This document shows, piece after piece, positions 1-8,984 of a stretch of 61,564 bases of DNA. This DNA is from an uncultured Muribaculaceae bacterium (GTDB taxonomy: Bacteria > Bacteroidota > Bacteroidia > Bacteroidales > Muribaculaceae), in the NCBI GenBank assembly GCA_910578665.1, contig CAJTQU010000012.1, positions 1 to 61,564 on the forward strand, in the 5' to 3' direction. A program made the translations under genes and the position numbers. Each line of letters begins with the position of its first letter. The stretch's first letter is position 1. The notes under the pieces were generated by a model. The model made no database searches and was not told the origin of the DNA. It worked only from the letters and a program-made list of their open reading frames with translations.

Positions 1-53
1 GACTGTAAATCTGCTGGTTTATACCTTCGGTGGTTCGAATCCATCTTCGCCCA
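1..53 (+). tRNA. tRNA-Tyr(GUA), 3' part only
   Basis: The window opens inside this tRNA. The anticodon loop has GTA at 5-7, followed by a long variable arm (class II, as expected for bacterial tRNA-Tyr), the T arm with GGTTCGAATCC, and the 3' acceptor strand TTCGCCC with discriminator A at 53. The 5' half lies upstream of the window. It heads the tRNA-Tyr/Gly/Thr-tuf cluster, an order also known from E. coli. Confidence 0.93.
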
Positions 54-78
54 CAATCCTCTCTAAGAGAGGAGCAAT

Positions 79-151
79 GCGGAAGTAGCTCAGTTGGTAG
101 AGCATTAGCCTTCCAAGCTAAGGGTCGCGAGTTCGAACCTCGTCTTCCGCT
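79..151 (+). tRNA. tRNA-Gly(UCC)
   Basis: Acceptor arms GCGGAAG (79-85) and CTTCCGC (144-150) pair perfectly. T8 and the D-arm AGCTCAG follow. The anticodon loop CTTCCAA carries TCC at 112-114, and the T arm has GTTCGAACC. Discriminator T is at 151, and CCA happens to follow in the DNA (152-154). Confidence 0.96.
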
Positions 152-165
152 CCACTTAAAACAAT

Positions 166-237
<72 letters not shown>

Positions 238-295
238 CAGATTTCTTCTCGACTTAGACGTTAATCATAAATCAAAAAAATAATATAGCAATCTT

Positions 296-1483
296 ATGGC
301 TAAAGAAAAATTCGAAAGAACCAAACCGCATGTTAACATCGGTACTATTGGTCACGTAGACCACGGTAAGACTACTCTTACTGCTGCTATCACTAAGGTA
401 CTTGCAGAAAAGGGTCTTTCTGAGGCACGTTCATTTGACTCTATCGACAACGCCCCCGAAGAAAAGGAGCGCGGTATCACTATCAATACTTCACACGTAG
501 AGTACGAAACAGCCAACCGCCACTACGCACACGTTGACTGCCCGGGTCACGCCGACTACGTTAAGAACATGGTAACCGGTGCTGCCCAGATGGACGGTGC
601 TATCATCGTGGTTGCTTCAACTGACGGCCCCATGCCCCAGACTCGCGAGCACATCCTTCTGGCTCGCCAGGTTAACGTACCCCGTCTGGTTGTATTCATG
701 AACAAGTGTGACATGGTTGACGACGAAGAGATGCTCGAACTCGTTGAAATGGACATGCGTGACCTGCTCTCTCAGTATGAGTATGACGGTGACGAGACTC
801 CCATCATCCGCGGTTCTGCACTCGGCGCTCTCAACGGCGAAGCACAGTGGGTAGACAAGATCATGGAGCTCATGGAGGCAGTTGACACATGGATTCCCCT
901 GCCCCCGCGCGACATCGACAAACCGTTCCTGATGCCTGTAGAGGACGTGTTCTCTATCACAGGTCGTGGTACAGTTGCCACAGGCCGTATCGAGGCAGGT
1001 ATCGTTAAGGTAGGTGACGAAGTTCAGATCCTGGGTCTCGGTGCCAACATGAAGTCAGTAGTAACCGGCGTAGAGATGTTCCGCAAACTGCTCGACCAGG
1101 GCGAAGCTGGTGACAACGTAGGTCTGCTGCTCCGCGGTATTGACAAAAACGAAATCAAGCGCGGTATGGTAATCTGCCACCCGGGCATGGTTAAACCCCA
1201 CGATCACTTCAAAGCTCAGGTTTATATCCTGAAGAAAGAAGAAGGTGGCCGTCACACTCCGTTCCACAACCACTACCGTCCCCAGTTCTACATCCGTACA
1301 CTTGACGTGACTGGCGAAATCACACTTCCCGAGGGCGTAGAGATGGTAATGCCTGGTGACAACGTAGAGATCGATGTTAAGCTCATCACTCCGGTAGCTT
1401 GCGATCCGGGTCTGCGTTTCGCAATCCGCGAAGGTGGCCGCACAGTAGGTTCAGGCCAGATCACACAGATCGTAGAAGACTAA
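296..1483 (+). CDS. tuf: Elongation factor Tu
   Basis: EF-Tu is the GTPase that carries aminoacyl-tRNA to the ribosomal A site. The 395-residue protein has the usual length. The G1 P-loop GHVDHGKT is at 19-26, the G3 motif DCPGH at 81-85, and the NKCD guanine-specificity motif near 136. Beta-barrel domains 2 and 3 follow, including the RGTVATGR stretch typical of the family. The ATG at 296 gives the conserved MAKEKFERTKPH start; no Shine-Dalgarno sequence precedes it, only an A-rich leader. It sits between tRNA-Thr and tRNA-Trp, the classical tufB context. A hairpin at 1530-1557 lies downstream. Confidence 0.99.
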   Translation: MAKEKFERTKPHVNIGTIGHVDHGKTTLTAAITKVLAEKGLSEARSFDSIDNAPEEKERGITINTSHVEYETANRHYAHVDCPGHADYVKNMVTGAAQMDGAIIVVASTDGPMPQTREHILLARQVNVPRLVVFMNKCDMVDDEEMLELVEMDMRDLLSQYEYDGDETPIIRGSALGALNGEAQWVDKIMELMEAVDTWIPLPPRDIDKPFLMPVEDVFSITGRGTVATGRIEAGIVKVGDEVQILGLGANMKSVVTGVEMFRKLLDQGEAGDNVGLLLRGIDKNEIKRGMVICHPGMVKPHDHFKAQVYILKKEEGGRHTPFHNHYRPQFYIRTLDVTGEITLPEGVEMVMPGDNVEIDVKLITPVACDPGLRFAIREGGRTVGSGQITQIVED

Positions 1484-1529
1484 TCTGGTTACAGGCCTGA
1501 TGCCTGACAGATAGAACAAACATATACAA

Positions 1530-1557
1530 GGGGCTTATCGCCTAAGCGGTAAGCCCC
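1530..1557 (+). terminator. Hairpin between tuf and tRNA-Trp
   Basis: A 12-bp stem (1530-1541 with 1546-1557, one G-U pair) closes a CTAA tetraloop. No T-run follows, so it may be a 3' end-stabilising or processing hairpin rather than a true intrinsic terminator. The tRNA-Trp gene begins 6 nt later. Confidence 0.5.
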
Positions 1558-1563
1558 TCATAC

Positions 1564-1636
1564 ACGGGAATAGCTCAGTCGGTAGAGCACTGGTCTCCAA
1601 AACCAGGTGTCGGGAGTTCGAGCCTCTCTTCCCGTG
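1564..1636 (+). tRNA. tRNA-Trp(CCA)
   Basis: Acceptor ACGGGAA (1564-1570) pairs with TTCCCGT (1629-1635), and the discriminator is G1636, as expected for tRNA-Trp. T8 and the D arm AGCTCAG follow. The anticodon loop CTCCAAA has CCA at 1597-1599. It is located just upstream of secE, a placement also seen in other bacteria. Confidence 0.96.
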
Positions 1637-1653
1637 CTAATTTTTTAGAAGAT

Positions 1654-1845
1654 ATGAAACTGCTTAGTGCTATCAAGGCATCATATGACGAGCTCATGTA
1701 CAAGGTGTCTTGGCCTACTCAAAAACAACTTGTCAACAGTGCAGTGCTGGTGTTGATAGCTTCCATCATCATCGCCGTGTTCATTTGGGCTGTAGACAAG
1801 ATATTTGACCTGTTAATGGAATTCATTTACGGACTAAGCTTCTAA
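1654..1845 (+). CDS. secE: Preprotein translocase subunit SecE
   Basis: SecE is the small clamp subunit of the SecYEG channel in the inner membrane. The 63-residue protein is the short single-span form. It has an amphipathic N-terminal helix with the conserved SWPT motif (about residues 19-22) and one hydrophobic segment at about 29-50. It lies 17 nt after tRNA-Trp and 15 nt before nusG, the near-universal secE-nusG order, and is presumably co-transcribed with the ribosomal genes behind it. Confidence 0.96.
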   Translation: MKLLSAIKASYDELMYKVSWPTQKQLVNSAVLVLIASIIIAVFIWAVDKIFDLLMEFIYGLSF

Positions 1846-1860
1846 TCTGTAGAGTAATCG

Positions 1861-2415
1861 ATGGCTGAGAATAATGGTAAGGGCTGGTACGTATTGCGTG
1901 CCATCTCCGGCAAGGAGGCAAAGGTGAAGGAAGTTCTTGATTCAGCAATCAAGAACGGCACACTTGGCAAATACGTTTCACAGGTATTGATTCCTACCGA
2001 AAAGGTCTACACTACCCGTAATGGCAAGAAGGTAATCAAGGAGCGCACCTTGTATTCCGGCTATGTCTTTATTGAGGCTGAGTTGTCAGGCGAGGTAGAG
2101 TACGAACTGCGCAACACAACCAACGTGATAGACTTCCTGCGCGGCAGGGCCAAAGGCAGCAAGCCCGAGGTGCTGTGCGAGCAGGACGTTATGCGCATGC
2201 TCGGCAAGGCCGATGATCTCCAGGAAGTGACGCTCGAAGAGAGCGCCACATTTATGGAAGGAGAACCGGTCAAGGTTATATTCGGACCTTTCAACGGATT
2301 CTCCGGCGTAGTGAAAGAAGTAAACAGTGAAAAGAAAAAACTCAAGGTAGAGGTCAAAATATTCGGCCGTCCTACAGATCTTGAGCTTGAGAGCACACAA
2401 GTAGAAAGAGAATAG
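1861..2415 (+). CDS. nusG: Transcription termination/antitermination factor NusG
   Basis: NusG binds the RNA polymerase clamp and modulates elongation, pausing and coupling to translation. The 184-residue protein opens with the NGN fold (KGWYVLRAISGKE, about 7-19; the conserved GYVFIEA strand near 67) and ends in a KOW domain (VKVIFGPFNGFSG, about 137-149). Both domains are complete. It is the second gene of the secE-nusG-rplKAJL run. Confidence 0.98.
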   Translation: MAENNGKGWYVLRAISGKEAKVKEVLDSAIKNGTLGKYVSQVLIPTEKVYTTRNGKKVIKERTLYSGYVFIEAELSGEVEYELRNTTNVIDFLRGRAKGSKPEVLCEQDVMRMLGKADDLQEVTLEESATFMEGEPVKVIFGPFNGFSGVVKEVNSEKKKLKVEVKIFGRPTDLELESTQVERE

Positions 2416-2471
2416 TCGAGTGGTGTTACGCCTCGGCTATGCTCGCGCGTTAACTAATAAACAAAGAAGAA

Positions 2472-2915
2472 ATGGCTAAAGAAATTGCTGGACAGATCAA
2501 ATTGCAGATTAAAGGCGGAGCAGCAAATCCGTCGCCCCCGGTAGGTCCCGCGTTGGGCTCCAAGGGTATCAACATCATGGAGTTTTGCAAGCAATTCAAT
2601 GCCCGCACACAGGACAAAGCAGGCAAAGTACTGCCTGTGGTCATCACCTACTACACCGACAAGAGCTTTGACTTCATTGTCAAAACTCCGCCGGTAGCAG
2701 TTCAGCTGAAAGAGGTAGCGAAGCTCAAAAGCGGTAGCGCCCAGCCGAACCGTAACAAGGTGGCTGAAATCACCTGGGAGCAGGTAAAAGCGATAGCAGA
2801 AGACAAGATGCCTGATTTGAACTGTTTTACTTTAGACTCGGCTATGCGCATGGTGGCCGGTACAGCCAGAAGCATGGGTATCACCGTGAAAGGGGCATTC
2901 CCTGAACTAAACTAA
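2472..2915 (+). CDS. rplK: 50S ribosomal protein L11
   Basis: L11 is part of the GTPase-associated centre of the 50S subunit and binds the 1070 region of 23S rRNA. The 147-residue protein has the family N-terminal signature around NPSPPVGPALG (about 19-29) and the RNA-binding C-terminal domain ending in GTARSMGITVKG. Start ATG 2472 gives MAKEIAGQIKLQI. It is 56 nt after nusG and 15 nt before rplA. Confidence 0.98.
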   Translation: MAKEIAGQIKLQIKGGAANPSPPVGPALGSKGINIMEFCKQFNARTQDKAGKVLPVVITYYTDKSFDFIVKTPPVAVQLKEVAKLKSGSAQPNRNKVAEITWEQVKAIAEDKMPDLNCFTLDSAMRMVAGTARSMGITVKGAFPELN

Positions 2916-2930
2916 TAAACTTCAATTGAA

Positions 2931-3626
2931 ATGAGTAAACTTACAAAGAATCAAAAGTTGGCTTTGTCGAAGATTGAAGCTGGGAAGGCTTACACACTGG
3001 CAGAAGCAGCCGAATTGGTGAAAGAGATTACTTTTACTAAATTCGATGCCTCGCTTGATATCGACGTGCGTCTGGGTGTTGACCCGCGCAAGGCCAATCA
3101 GATGGTACGCGGCGTAGTATCGCTGCCCCACGGAACCGGCAAGCAGGTACGTGTACTCGTACTGTGCAGCTCGGACGCCGAGGCCGCAGCTAAGGAAGCC
3201 GGTGCCGACTATGTGGGTCTTGATGAATATATCCAAAAGATTAAAGGTGGCTGGACAGATGTAGACGTGATCATCACCCAGCCTGCCATCATGGGTAAGA
3301 TAGGCGCACTGGGCCGTATCCTCGGTCCGCGCGGTCTGATGCCTAACCCCAAGAGCGGTACTGTGACTATGGATGTCGCAAAAGCCGTTAAGGAAGTTAA
3401 GCAGGGTAAGATTGACTTCAAGGTTGACAAGAACGGTATCGTTCATGCCTCAATCGGCAAGGTAAGCTTCACCCCCGAACAAATGGGAGACAACGCCCGT
3501 GAGTTCATCAACACCCTGATTAAGCTGAAACCTGCCACTGCCAAGGGTACATATATCAAGAGTATTTATCTTTCAAGTACTATGAGTCCCGGCATCAAGA
3601 TCGAGACCAAAGGTGTAACCGATTAA
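2931..3626 (+). CDS. rplA: 50S ribosomal protein L1
   Basis: L1 forms the mobile stalk at the tRNA exit site and in many bacteria represses its own operon. At 231 residues it has the normal length. The conserved GPRGLMPNPKSGTV segment (about 127-140) and the IDFKVDKNGIVHA strand are present. It is sandwiched between rplK (15 nt) and rplJ (13 nt). The rplK-rplA spacer is too short to hold a separate L1 operator. Confidence 0.98.
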   Translation: MSKLTKNQKLALSKIEAGKAYTLAEAAELVKEITFTKFDASLDIDVRLGVDPRKANQMVRGVVSLPHGTGKQVRVLVLCSSDAEAAAKEAGADYVGLDEYIQKIKGGWTDVDVIITQPAIMGKIGALGRILGPRGLMPNPKSGTVTMDVAKAVKEVKQGKIDFKVDKNGIVHASIGKVSFTPEQMGDNAREFINTLIKLKPATAKGTYIKSIYLSSTMSPGIKIETKGVTD

Positions 3627-3639
3627 TTAAGATTAAACG

Positions 3640-4164
3640 ATGAAAAAGGAAGATAAAGCTCAAGTAATAGAAATGATAGGCAATACGCTTGCTGAATACA
3701 GCTGCGTATACCTGGCCCAGACCTCCGGCATGAATGCCGAAAAGACAAGCGAGCTGCGTCGCGCCTGCTTCAAGGGCGACATCAAAATGCTGTGCGTTAA
3801 GAATACCCTCCTTAAAGAGGCTATGAAAGCCAGCGAGGCAGATTACAGCGAGCTGTACGGCCTGCTTCACGGCGAGACTACGCTGCTTCTCAGCAACGTT
3901 GGCAACGCTCCTGCAAAACTGCTCAAGTCTTTCCGCAAGAAGGATGACACCCTCCCTGTGCTCAAAGGCGCTTATGTAGAGGAAACTGTATATGTTGGCG
4001 AGGAAAATTTGGAGACACTGGCCAACATCAAGAGCAAAAACGAACTTATCGCCGACGTTGTGGCCCTGCTCCAGTCGCCTGCGAAGAACGTTATCAGCGC
4101 ACTCAACAGCGGTGCCGGCAAACTGCACGGTATCCTTGAGACTCTCTCCAAGAAAGAAAACTAA
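3640..4164 (+). CDS. rplJ: 50S ribosomal protein L10
   Basis: L10 anchors the L7/L12 dimers to the 23S rRNA stalk base. The 174-residue protein has the usual N-terminal RNA-binding domain (MKKEDKAQVIEMIGNTLAEY) and a C-terminal alpha helix for L7/L12 binding. It follows rplA by 13 nt, so the long rplJ leader known from E. coli is absent here. It is followed by rplL after 32 nt. Confidence 0.97.
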   Translation: MKKEDKAQVIEMIGNTLAEYSCVYLAQTSGMNAEKTSELRRACFKGDIKMLCVKNTLLKEAMKASEADYSELYGLLHGETTLLLSNVGNAPAKLLKSFRKKDDTLPVLKGAYVEETVYVGEENLETLANIKSKNELIADVVALLQSPAKNVISALNSGAGKLHGILETLSKKEN

Positions 4165-4196
4165 AGTAAAAAATAATAAAAAAACAAAATACGACA

Positions 4197-4571
4197 ATGG
4201 CAGATTTGAAAGCATTTGCAGAACAACTTGTTAACCTCACAGTAAAGGAAGTAAACGAACTTGCTCAGATCCTGAAGGATGAATATGGCATCGAGCCCGC
4301 CGCTGCCGCAGTAGCAGTAGCAGCTGGTCCCGCCGCTGCAGGCGAAGCCGCTGAAGAGAAGAGCGCATTCGACGTTATTCTTAAAGCTCCCGGTGCAAGC
4401 AAGCTTGCAGTCGTTAAGCTCGTGAAGGAACTGACCGGTCTCGGCCTGAAAGAAGCTAAGGAACTGGTGGACAACGCTCCCAGCCCCATCAAAGAAGGTC
4501 TTCCCAAGGCTGACGCTGAGGGCCTGAAAAAGCAGCTTGAAGAGGCAGGTGCCGAAGTTGAGCTGAAATAA
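4197..4571 (+). CDS. rplL: 50S ribosomal protein L7/L12
   Basis: L7/L12 is the multi-copy stalk protein that recruits translation GTPases. The 124-residue protein shows an N-terminal dimerisation helix pair, an Ala-rich hinge (about 36-53) and the globular C-terminal domain with KLAVVKLVKELTGLGLKEAK (about 69-88). The last gene of the L11-L12 run, it is followed by an intrinsic-type hairpin and a 462-nt gap before rpoB. Confidence 0.98.
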   Translation: MADLKAFAEQLVNLTVKEVNELAQILKDEYGIEPAAAAVAVAAGPAAAGEAAEEKSAFDVILKAPGASKLAVVKLVKELTGLGLKEAKELVDNAPSPIKEGLPKADAEGLKKQLEEAGAEVELK

Positions 4572-4594
4572 TATCACCTTAATAGGCAAAAATC

Positions 4595-4629
4595 GGTTAA
4601 GAACATCTCACGGTGTTCTTAACCTTTTT
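4595..4629 (+). terminator. Terminator/attenuator after rplL
   Basis: A perfect 11-bp stem (4595-4605 with 4614-4624) with an 8-nt loop is followed directly by TTTTT (4625-4629). In the E. coli rplL-rpoB gap the equivalent site is a partial attenuator. Here it could either end the ribosomal transcript or set the ratio to rpoBC. Confidence 0.8.
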
Positions 4630-5033
4630 GCGTATTAGACAGGAATATGATTAAGTAAATTTATAAATTATTATATATCTATAAGTTTTCTTAATTATTA
4701 TTAACACAACAATGCTTGTATCTCCGCTAGATACCCGGCCGGACAGGCACAGTTCGGCATCCCCAGACAAACTTTAAAAGGGAGAAGATATTGCATGTAA
4801 AGCATACCAATGGAGGTGGGTCGACATGCAGAAAATGGTTGGCTGGGAATACGGTAACAGATGAGCCGCCTGCGCGATAAATAAAGACTGTAGAAGACTG
4901 TGACAACCAAAACCTGTCAAACTACGGCACAGTCTAGAAATATTACACTGGCAAACGGTTATAGCCAGACGGCTAGCCGCATACTCAGAAACGATATTTG
5001 AAACGATTAGAAATTAATATACAGAAGGACAAG
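4630..5033 (+). other. Long rplL-rpoB spacer, likely rpoB leader
   Basis: About 400 nt with no credible gene. The first part (about 4650-4705) is very AT-rich and probably carries a promoter, but no clean TAnnTTTG box was found. The rest is of mixed composition with short inverted repeats: GTATCT/AGATAC around 4719-4735, and GACTGTG paired with CACAGTC about 25 nt downstream, in 4890-4940. It may be a structured 5' leader of rpoBC. This is inference. Confidence 0.4.
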
Positions 5034-8000
5034 ATGTCAGTAAACTTAACTGAAAATACGAGCGCCAAGTCAGACGTGGCTGTAGCCAGGCCGCGTGTGA
5101 ACTTCGGCACTGTGAAGAATCCGCTGCCATATCCGGATTTTCTGGAAATTCAGCTCAAGTCGTTCCGTGACTTCCTGCAGCTCGACACGCCGCCGGAAAA
5201 CAGAAAGAACGAAGGCCTCTACAAGGTTTTTGCAGAGAATTTCCCAATAGCCGACACTCGCAACAATTTCGTACTCGAGTTTCTCGACTACTATATCGAT
5301 CCGCCCCGCTACACTATAGACGAATGTCTTGAGCGCGGCCTCACATACAGTGTGCCTCTTAAAGCCAAACTGAAGCTCTACTGTACCGATCCGGACCACG
5401 AGGATTTTGCCACCGTAATACAGGACGTATATCTCGGACCGATTCCCTATATGACAGACCAGGGCACCTTTATTATCAACGGTGCCGAGCGTGTTGTCGT
5501 AAGCCAGCTGCACCGTTCGCCCGGCGTGTTCTTCGGACAGAGCACACATGCCAACGGTACAAAGCTGTATTCGGCCCGTATCATACCTTTCCGCGGCTCA
5601 TGGATAGAGTTTGCCACTGACATCAACAATGTGATGTACGCCTACATCGACCGTAAGAAGAAGCTGCCTGTAACCACACTGCTGCGCGCTATCGGTCTGG
5701 AGAGCGACAAAGACATAATCGAAATATTCGATCTGGCCGAAGAGGTCAAGGTAAATAAGACCAATCTGCAAAAAGCCGTGGGTCGCCGTCTGGCAGCCCG
5801 TGTGCTGAACTCTTGGGTAGAGGACTTCGTAGACGAGGATACCGGCGAGGTTGTGTCAATCGAACGTAACGATGTAATTGTAGACCGAGAAACCGAACTT
5901 TCGGAAGAAGACATACAGCCCATCCTTGAGAGCGGCGCAAAAACCATATTGCTCCAAAAAGAAAATGTGAGCGCCGTAGACTACTCTATCATCTTCAATA
6001 CGCTCCAGAAAGATACCTCGAACTCAGAAAAAGAGGCTATTCAGTATATCTACCGGCAGCTGCGCAACGCAGAGCCGCCAGATGACGCCAGCGCGCGCGA
6101 GGTGATACAGAATCTGTTCTTCTCAGAGAAACGTTATGACCTTGGCGAAGTAGGCCGTTTCCGTATCAACAAGAAGCTGGAACTTGACACTTCGATGGAC
6201 GTGCGCGTGCTGACACGCGAAGACATTATCGCCATAATAAAGTACCTGATCGAGCTGATCAACGCAAAGAGCGACGTGGACGATATCGACCACCTGTCGA
6301 ACCGCCGCGTACGCACCGTGGGAGAACAGCTCTACAACCAGTTCGGAGTGGGCCTGGCCCGTATGAGCCGCACTATCCGCGAACGCATGAATGTGCGTGA
6401 CAACGAGGTGTTCACCCCTATCGACCTGATCAACGCGAAGACCATATCGTCGGTCATCAACACATTCTTCGGTACCAACGCGCTGAGCCAGTTCATGGAC
6501 CAGACAAACCCTCTGGCCGAAATCACACACAAACGCCGTATGTCAGCCCTTGGTCCCGGCGGTCTGAGCCGCGAACGCGCAGGTTTCGAGGTGCGAGACG
6601 TACACTACACACATTACGGCCGTCTCTGCCCCATCGAGACCCCCGAAGGTCCCAACATCGGCCTGATATCATCATTGTGCGTATACGCCAAAATAAACAA
6701 TCTCGGATTTATCGAGACGCCCTACCGCCAGGTAACAGACGGCCGGGTAAACCTGAAAAACGACGAGGTAATCTATCTGACTGCCGAAAACGAAGAGGGC
6801 AAGATGATAGCACAAGGCAACGCGCTCCTCAATGACGACGGCTCATTCGTACGTAACAAGATCAAAGCGCGCCAGGATGCCGACTTCCCGATCTCGGCAC
6901 CTGACCAGATAGAGCTTATGGACGTGGCCCCCATACAGATAGCGTCAATCGCTGCATCTCTCATCCCCTTCCTGGAGCATGACGACGCTAACCGCGCGCT
7001 GATGGGTTCGAACATGATGCGCCAGGCAGTGCCGCTGCTGCGCAGCGAATCCCCGATCGTGGGCACAGGTATCGAGGGACAGCTCATACGCGACTCACGC
7101 ACCCAGATCATGGCCGAGGGTGCCGGCGTGATTGAATATGTGGACGCTACTGTGATCCGCATACGTTACGACCGCACCGAGGACGAAGAGTATGTATCGT
7201 TTGAATCTGCCGTAAAGGAGTACAAGCTGCCCAAATTCCGCCGTACGAACCAGGGAACCACCATAGACCTGCGTCCCATCTGCAATGCTGGCGAACGCGT
7301 GGTGAAAGGCGATATACTGACCGAGGGTTATTCTACCGAAAAGGGTGAACTCGCCCTGGGCCGAAACCTCAAAGTGGCATTCATGCCCTGGAAAGGCTAT
7401 AACTATGAGGACGCCATCGTGCTCAACGAACGCATGGTACGCGAAGACATACTCACATCTGTACACGTAGACGAGTACACGCTCGAAGTGCGCGAGACTA
7501 AGCGCGGCATGGAAGAGCTGACCTCCGACATCCCCAATGTGAGCGAAGACGCCACCAAGGATTTGGACGAACGCGGCATAATCCGTGTGGGAGCCTATGT
7601 TGTGCCTGGAGACATAATGATAGGCAAAATCACGCCTAAAGGCGAAAGCGACCCCACCCCGGAGGAGAAACTGCTTCGTGCCATATTCGGCGACAAAGCC
7701 GGCGATGTGAAAGACGCGTCTCTGAAAGCCAGCCCCTCGCTGAAAGGCGTGGTAATCGGTACAAACCTCTTCTCCCGTGCCCTTAAGAAAAAGAAAGCCA
7801 AGACAAATGCCATACTTCCAAAGCTGGACGAGGAATATGAAGACAAGCAGGACCGCCTCAAAGCCGTGCTGCTTGAGAAGCTAAAGACTATCACGGCAGG
7901 AAAGACTTCCGCAGGCGTCAAGGACTTCATCGGAGTAGACATAATCCCGAAGAACACTCCTTTCAGCGATGTCAATTTCGGAACAATAGATTTCGAGACT

Positions 8001-8876
8001 GTCAACCTGTCCAAATGGACTACCGACATTCGTGTGAACAACATGGTAGGCGCTGTTATCACCAACTATCTGCGCAAGAGCAAGGAAATAGATTCCGAAC
8101 TGCGACGCAAGAAGTTCGATATCACCATAGGTGACGAGCTGCCCTCGGGTATCATGCAGATGGCCAAGGTATACATTGCCAAAAAGCGCAAAATCGGTGT
8201 AGGTGACAAGATGGCGGGACGCCACGGTAACAAAGGTATCGTATCACGCGTGGTCCGCCAGGAAGACATGCCGTTCCTTGAGGACGGAACTCCCGTGGAC
8301 ATCGTGCTCAACCCCCTGGGTGTGCCATCGCGTATGAACCTAGGACAGATTTTCGAAACCGTGCTCGGATGGGCAGGCCGCGAACTGGGAGAAAAATTTG
8401 CAACTCCTATCTTCGACGGCGCATCGCTTGATGACCTTAACGAATGGACCGACAAGGCCGGAGTGCCTCGCTACGGCAAGACATACCTGTATGACGGCGG
8501 CACTGGCGACCGCTTTGACCAGCCGGCCACCGTGGGCGTGATCTACATGCTCAAGCTGGGCCACATGGTCGAAGACAAGATGCATGCCCGCTCTATAGGC
8601 CCCTACTCTCTCATCACCCAGCAGCCTCTGGGCGGTAAGGCCCAGTTCGGCGGCCAGCGTTTCGGTGAGATGGAGGTATGGGCGCTCGAAGCATTCGGCG
8701 CCGCCCACATACTCCAGGAAATACTCACTATCAAGAGTGACGACGTTGTGGGCCGCAGCAAAGCCTACGAGGCTATAGTCAAAGGCGAACCCATGCCTAA
8801 CCCCGGCATACCTGAATCGCTCAACGTGCTTCTGCACGAATTGCGCGGACTGGGTCTGAGCATCTCGCTCGACTGA
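5034..8876 (+). CDS. rpoB: RNA polymerase subunit beta
   Basis: RpoB is the beta subunit of RNA polymerase, forming one side of the active cleft and the rifampicin pocket. The ATG at 5034 gives 1280 residues starting MSVNLTEN. A TTG at 4998 would add 12 residues with no family resemblance, so it was not used. The rifampicin-region segment FFGTNALSQFMDQTNPLAEI and the C-terminal QPLGGKAQFGGQRFGEMEVW are present and intact, with no obvious resistance change in that segment. The protein is complete and close in length to other Bacteroidetes RpoB. It is followed by rpoC after 108 nt containing a strong hairpin. Confidence 0.98.
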   Translation: MSVNLTENTSAKSDVAVARPRVNFGTVKNPLPYPDFLEIQLKSFRDFLQLDTPPENRKNEGLYKVFAENFPIADTRNNFVLEFLDYYIDPPRYTIDECLERGLTYSVPLKAKLKLYCTDPDHEDFATVIQDVYLGPIPYMTDQGTFIINGAERVVVSQLHRSPGVFFGQSTHANGTKLYSARIIPFRGSWIEFATDINNVMYAYIDRKKKLPVTTLLRAIGLESDKDIIEIFDLAEEVKVNKTNLQKAVGRRLAARVLNSWVEDFVDEDTGEVVSIERNDVIVDRETELSEEDIQPILESGAKTILLQKENVSAVDYSIIFNTLQKDTSNSEKEAIQYIYRQLRNAEPPDDASAREVIQNLFFSEKRYDLGEVGRFRINKKLELDTSMDVRVLTREDIIAIIKYLIELINAKSDVDDIDHLSNRRVRTVGEQLYNQFGVGLARMSRTIRERMNVRDNEVFTPIDLINAKTISSVINTFFGTNALSQFMDQTNPLAEITHKRRMSALGPGGLSRERAGFEVRDVHYTHYGRLCPIETPEGPNIGLISSLCVYAKINNLGFIETPYRQVTDGRVNLKNDEVIYLTAENEEGKMIAQGNALLNDDGSFVRNKIKARQDADFPISAPDQIELMDVAPIQIASIAASLIPFLEHDDANRALMGSNMMRQAVPLLRSESPIVGTGIEGQLIRDSRTQIMAEGAGVIEYVDATVIRIRYDRTEDEEYVSFESAVKEYKLPKFRRTNQGTTIDLRPICNAGERVVKGDILTEGYSTEKGELALGRNLKVAFMPWKGYNYEDAIVLNERMVREDILTSVHVDEYTLEVRETKRGMEELTSDIPNVSEDATKDLDERGIIRVGAYVVPGDIMIGKITPKGESDPTPEEKLLRAIFGDKAGDVKDASLKASPSLKGVVIGTNLFSRALKKKKAKTNAILPKLDEEYEDKQDRLKAVLLEKLKTITAGKTSAGVKDFIGVDIIPKNTPFSDVNFGTIDFETVNLSKWTTDIRVNNMVGAVITNYLRKSKEIDSELRRKKFDITIGDELPSGIMQMAKVYIAKKRKIGVGDKMAGRHGNKGIVSRVVRQEDMPFLEDGTPVDIVLNPLGVPSRMNLGQIFETVLGWAGRELGEKFATPIFDGASLDDLNEWTDKAGVPRYGKTYLYDGGTGDRFDQPATVGVIYMLKLGHMVEDKMHARSIGPYSLITQQPLGGKAQFGGQRFGEMEVWALEAFGAAHILQEILTIKSDDVVGRSKAYEAIVKGEPMPNPGIPESLNVLLHELRGLGLSISLD

Positions 8877-8895
8877 CAGAGCCGGCGCCGGACAA

Positions 8896-8930
8896 TCCCG
8901 GACAGGGACGGGAGAACGCCCTGTCCGGGA
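8896..8930 (+). other. Strong hairpin between rpoB and rpoC
   Basis: A perfect, GC-rich 12-bp inverted repeat (8896-8907 with 8919-8930) flanks an 11-nt loop. There is no T-run, so it is unlikely to terminate transcription. GCCGG (8881-8885) and CCGGC (8937-8941) could extend it as an outer stem. A likely role is RNase processing or independent stabilisation of the rpoC message. Confidence 0.65.
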
Positions 8931-8984
8931 TAATAACCGGCACCACAACACGTTATATAAATTCAGACATAAGGAAAACAATAT

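Noticed and set aside
4701..4910. 69-codon minus-strand frame in the rplL-rpoB gap
   Set aside because: It lies in probable leader RNA, is opposite to the transcript, and has no recognisable domain.
4998..5033. Upstream TTG start for rpoB adding 12 residues
   Set aside because: The added residues do not resemble RpoB N-termini, and ATG 5034 gives a normal protein.
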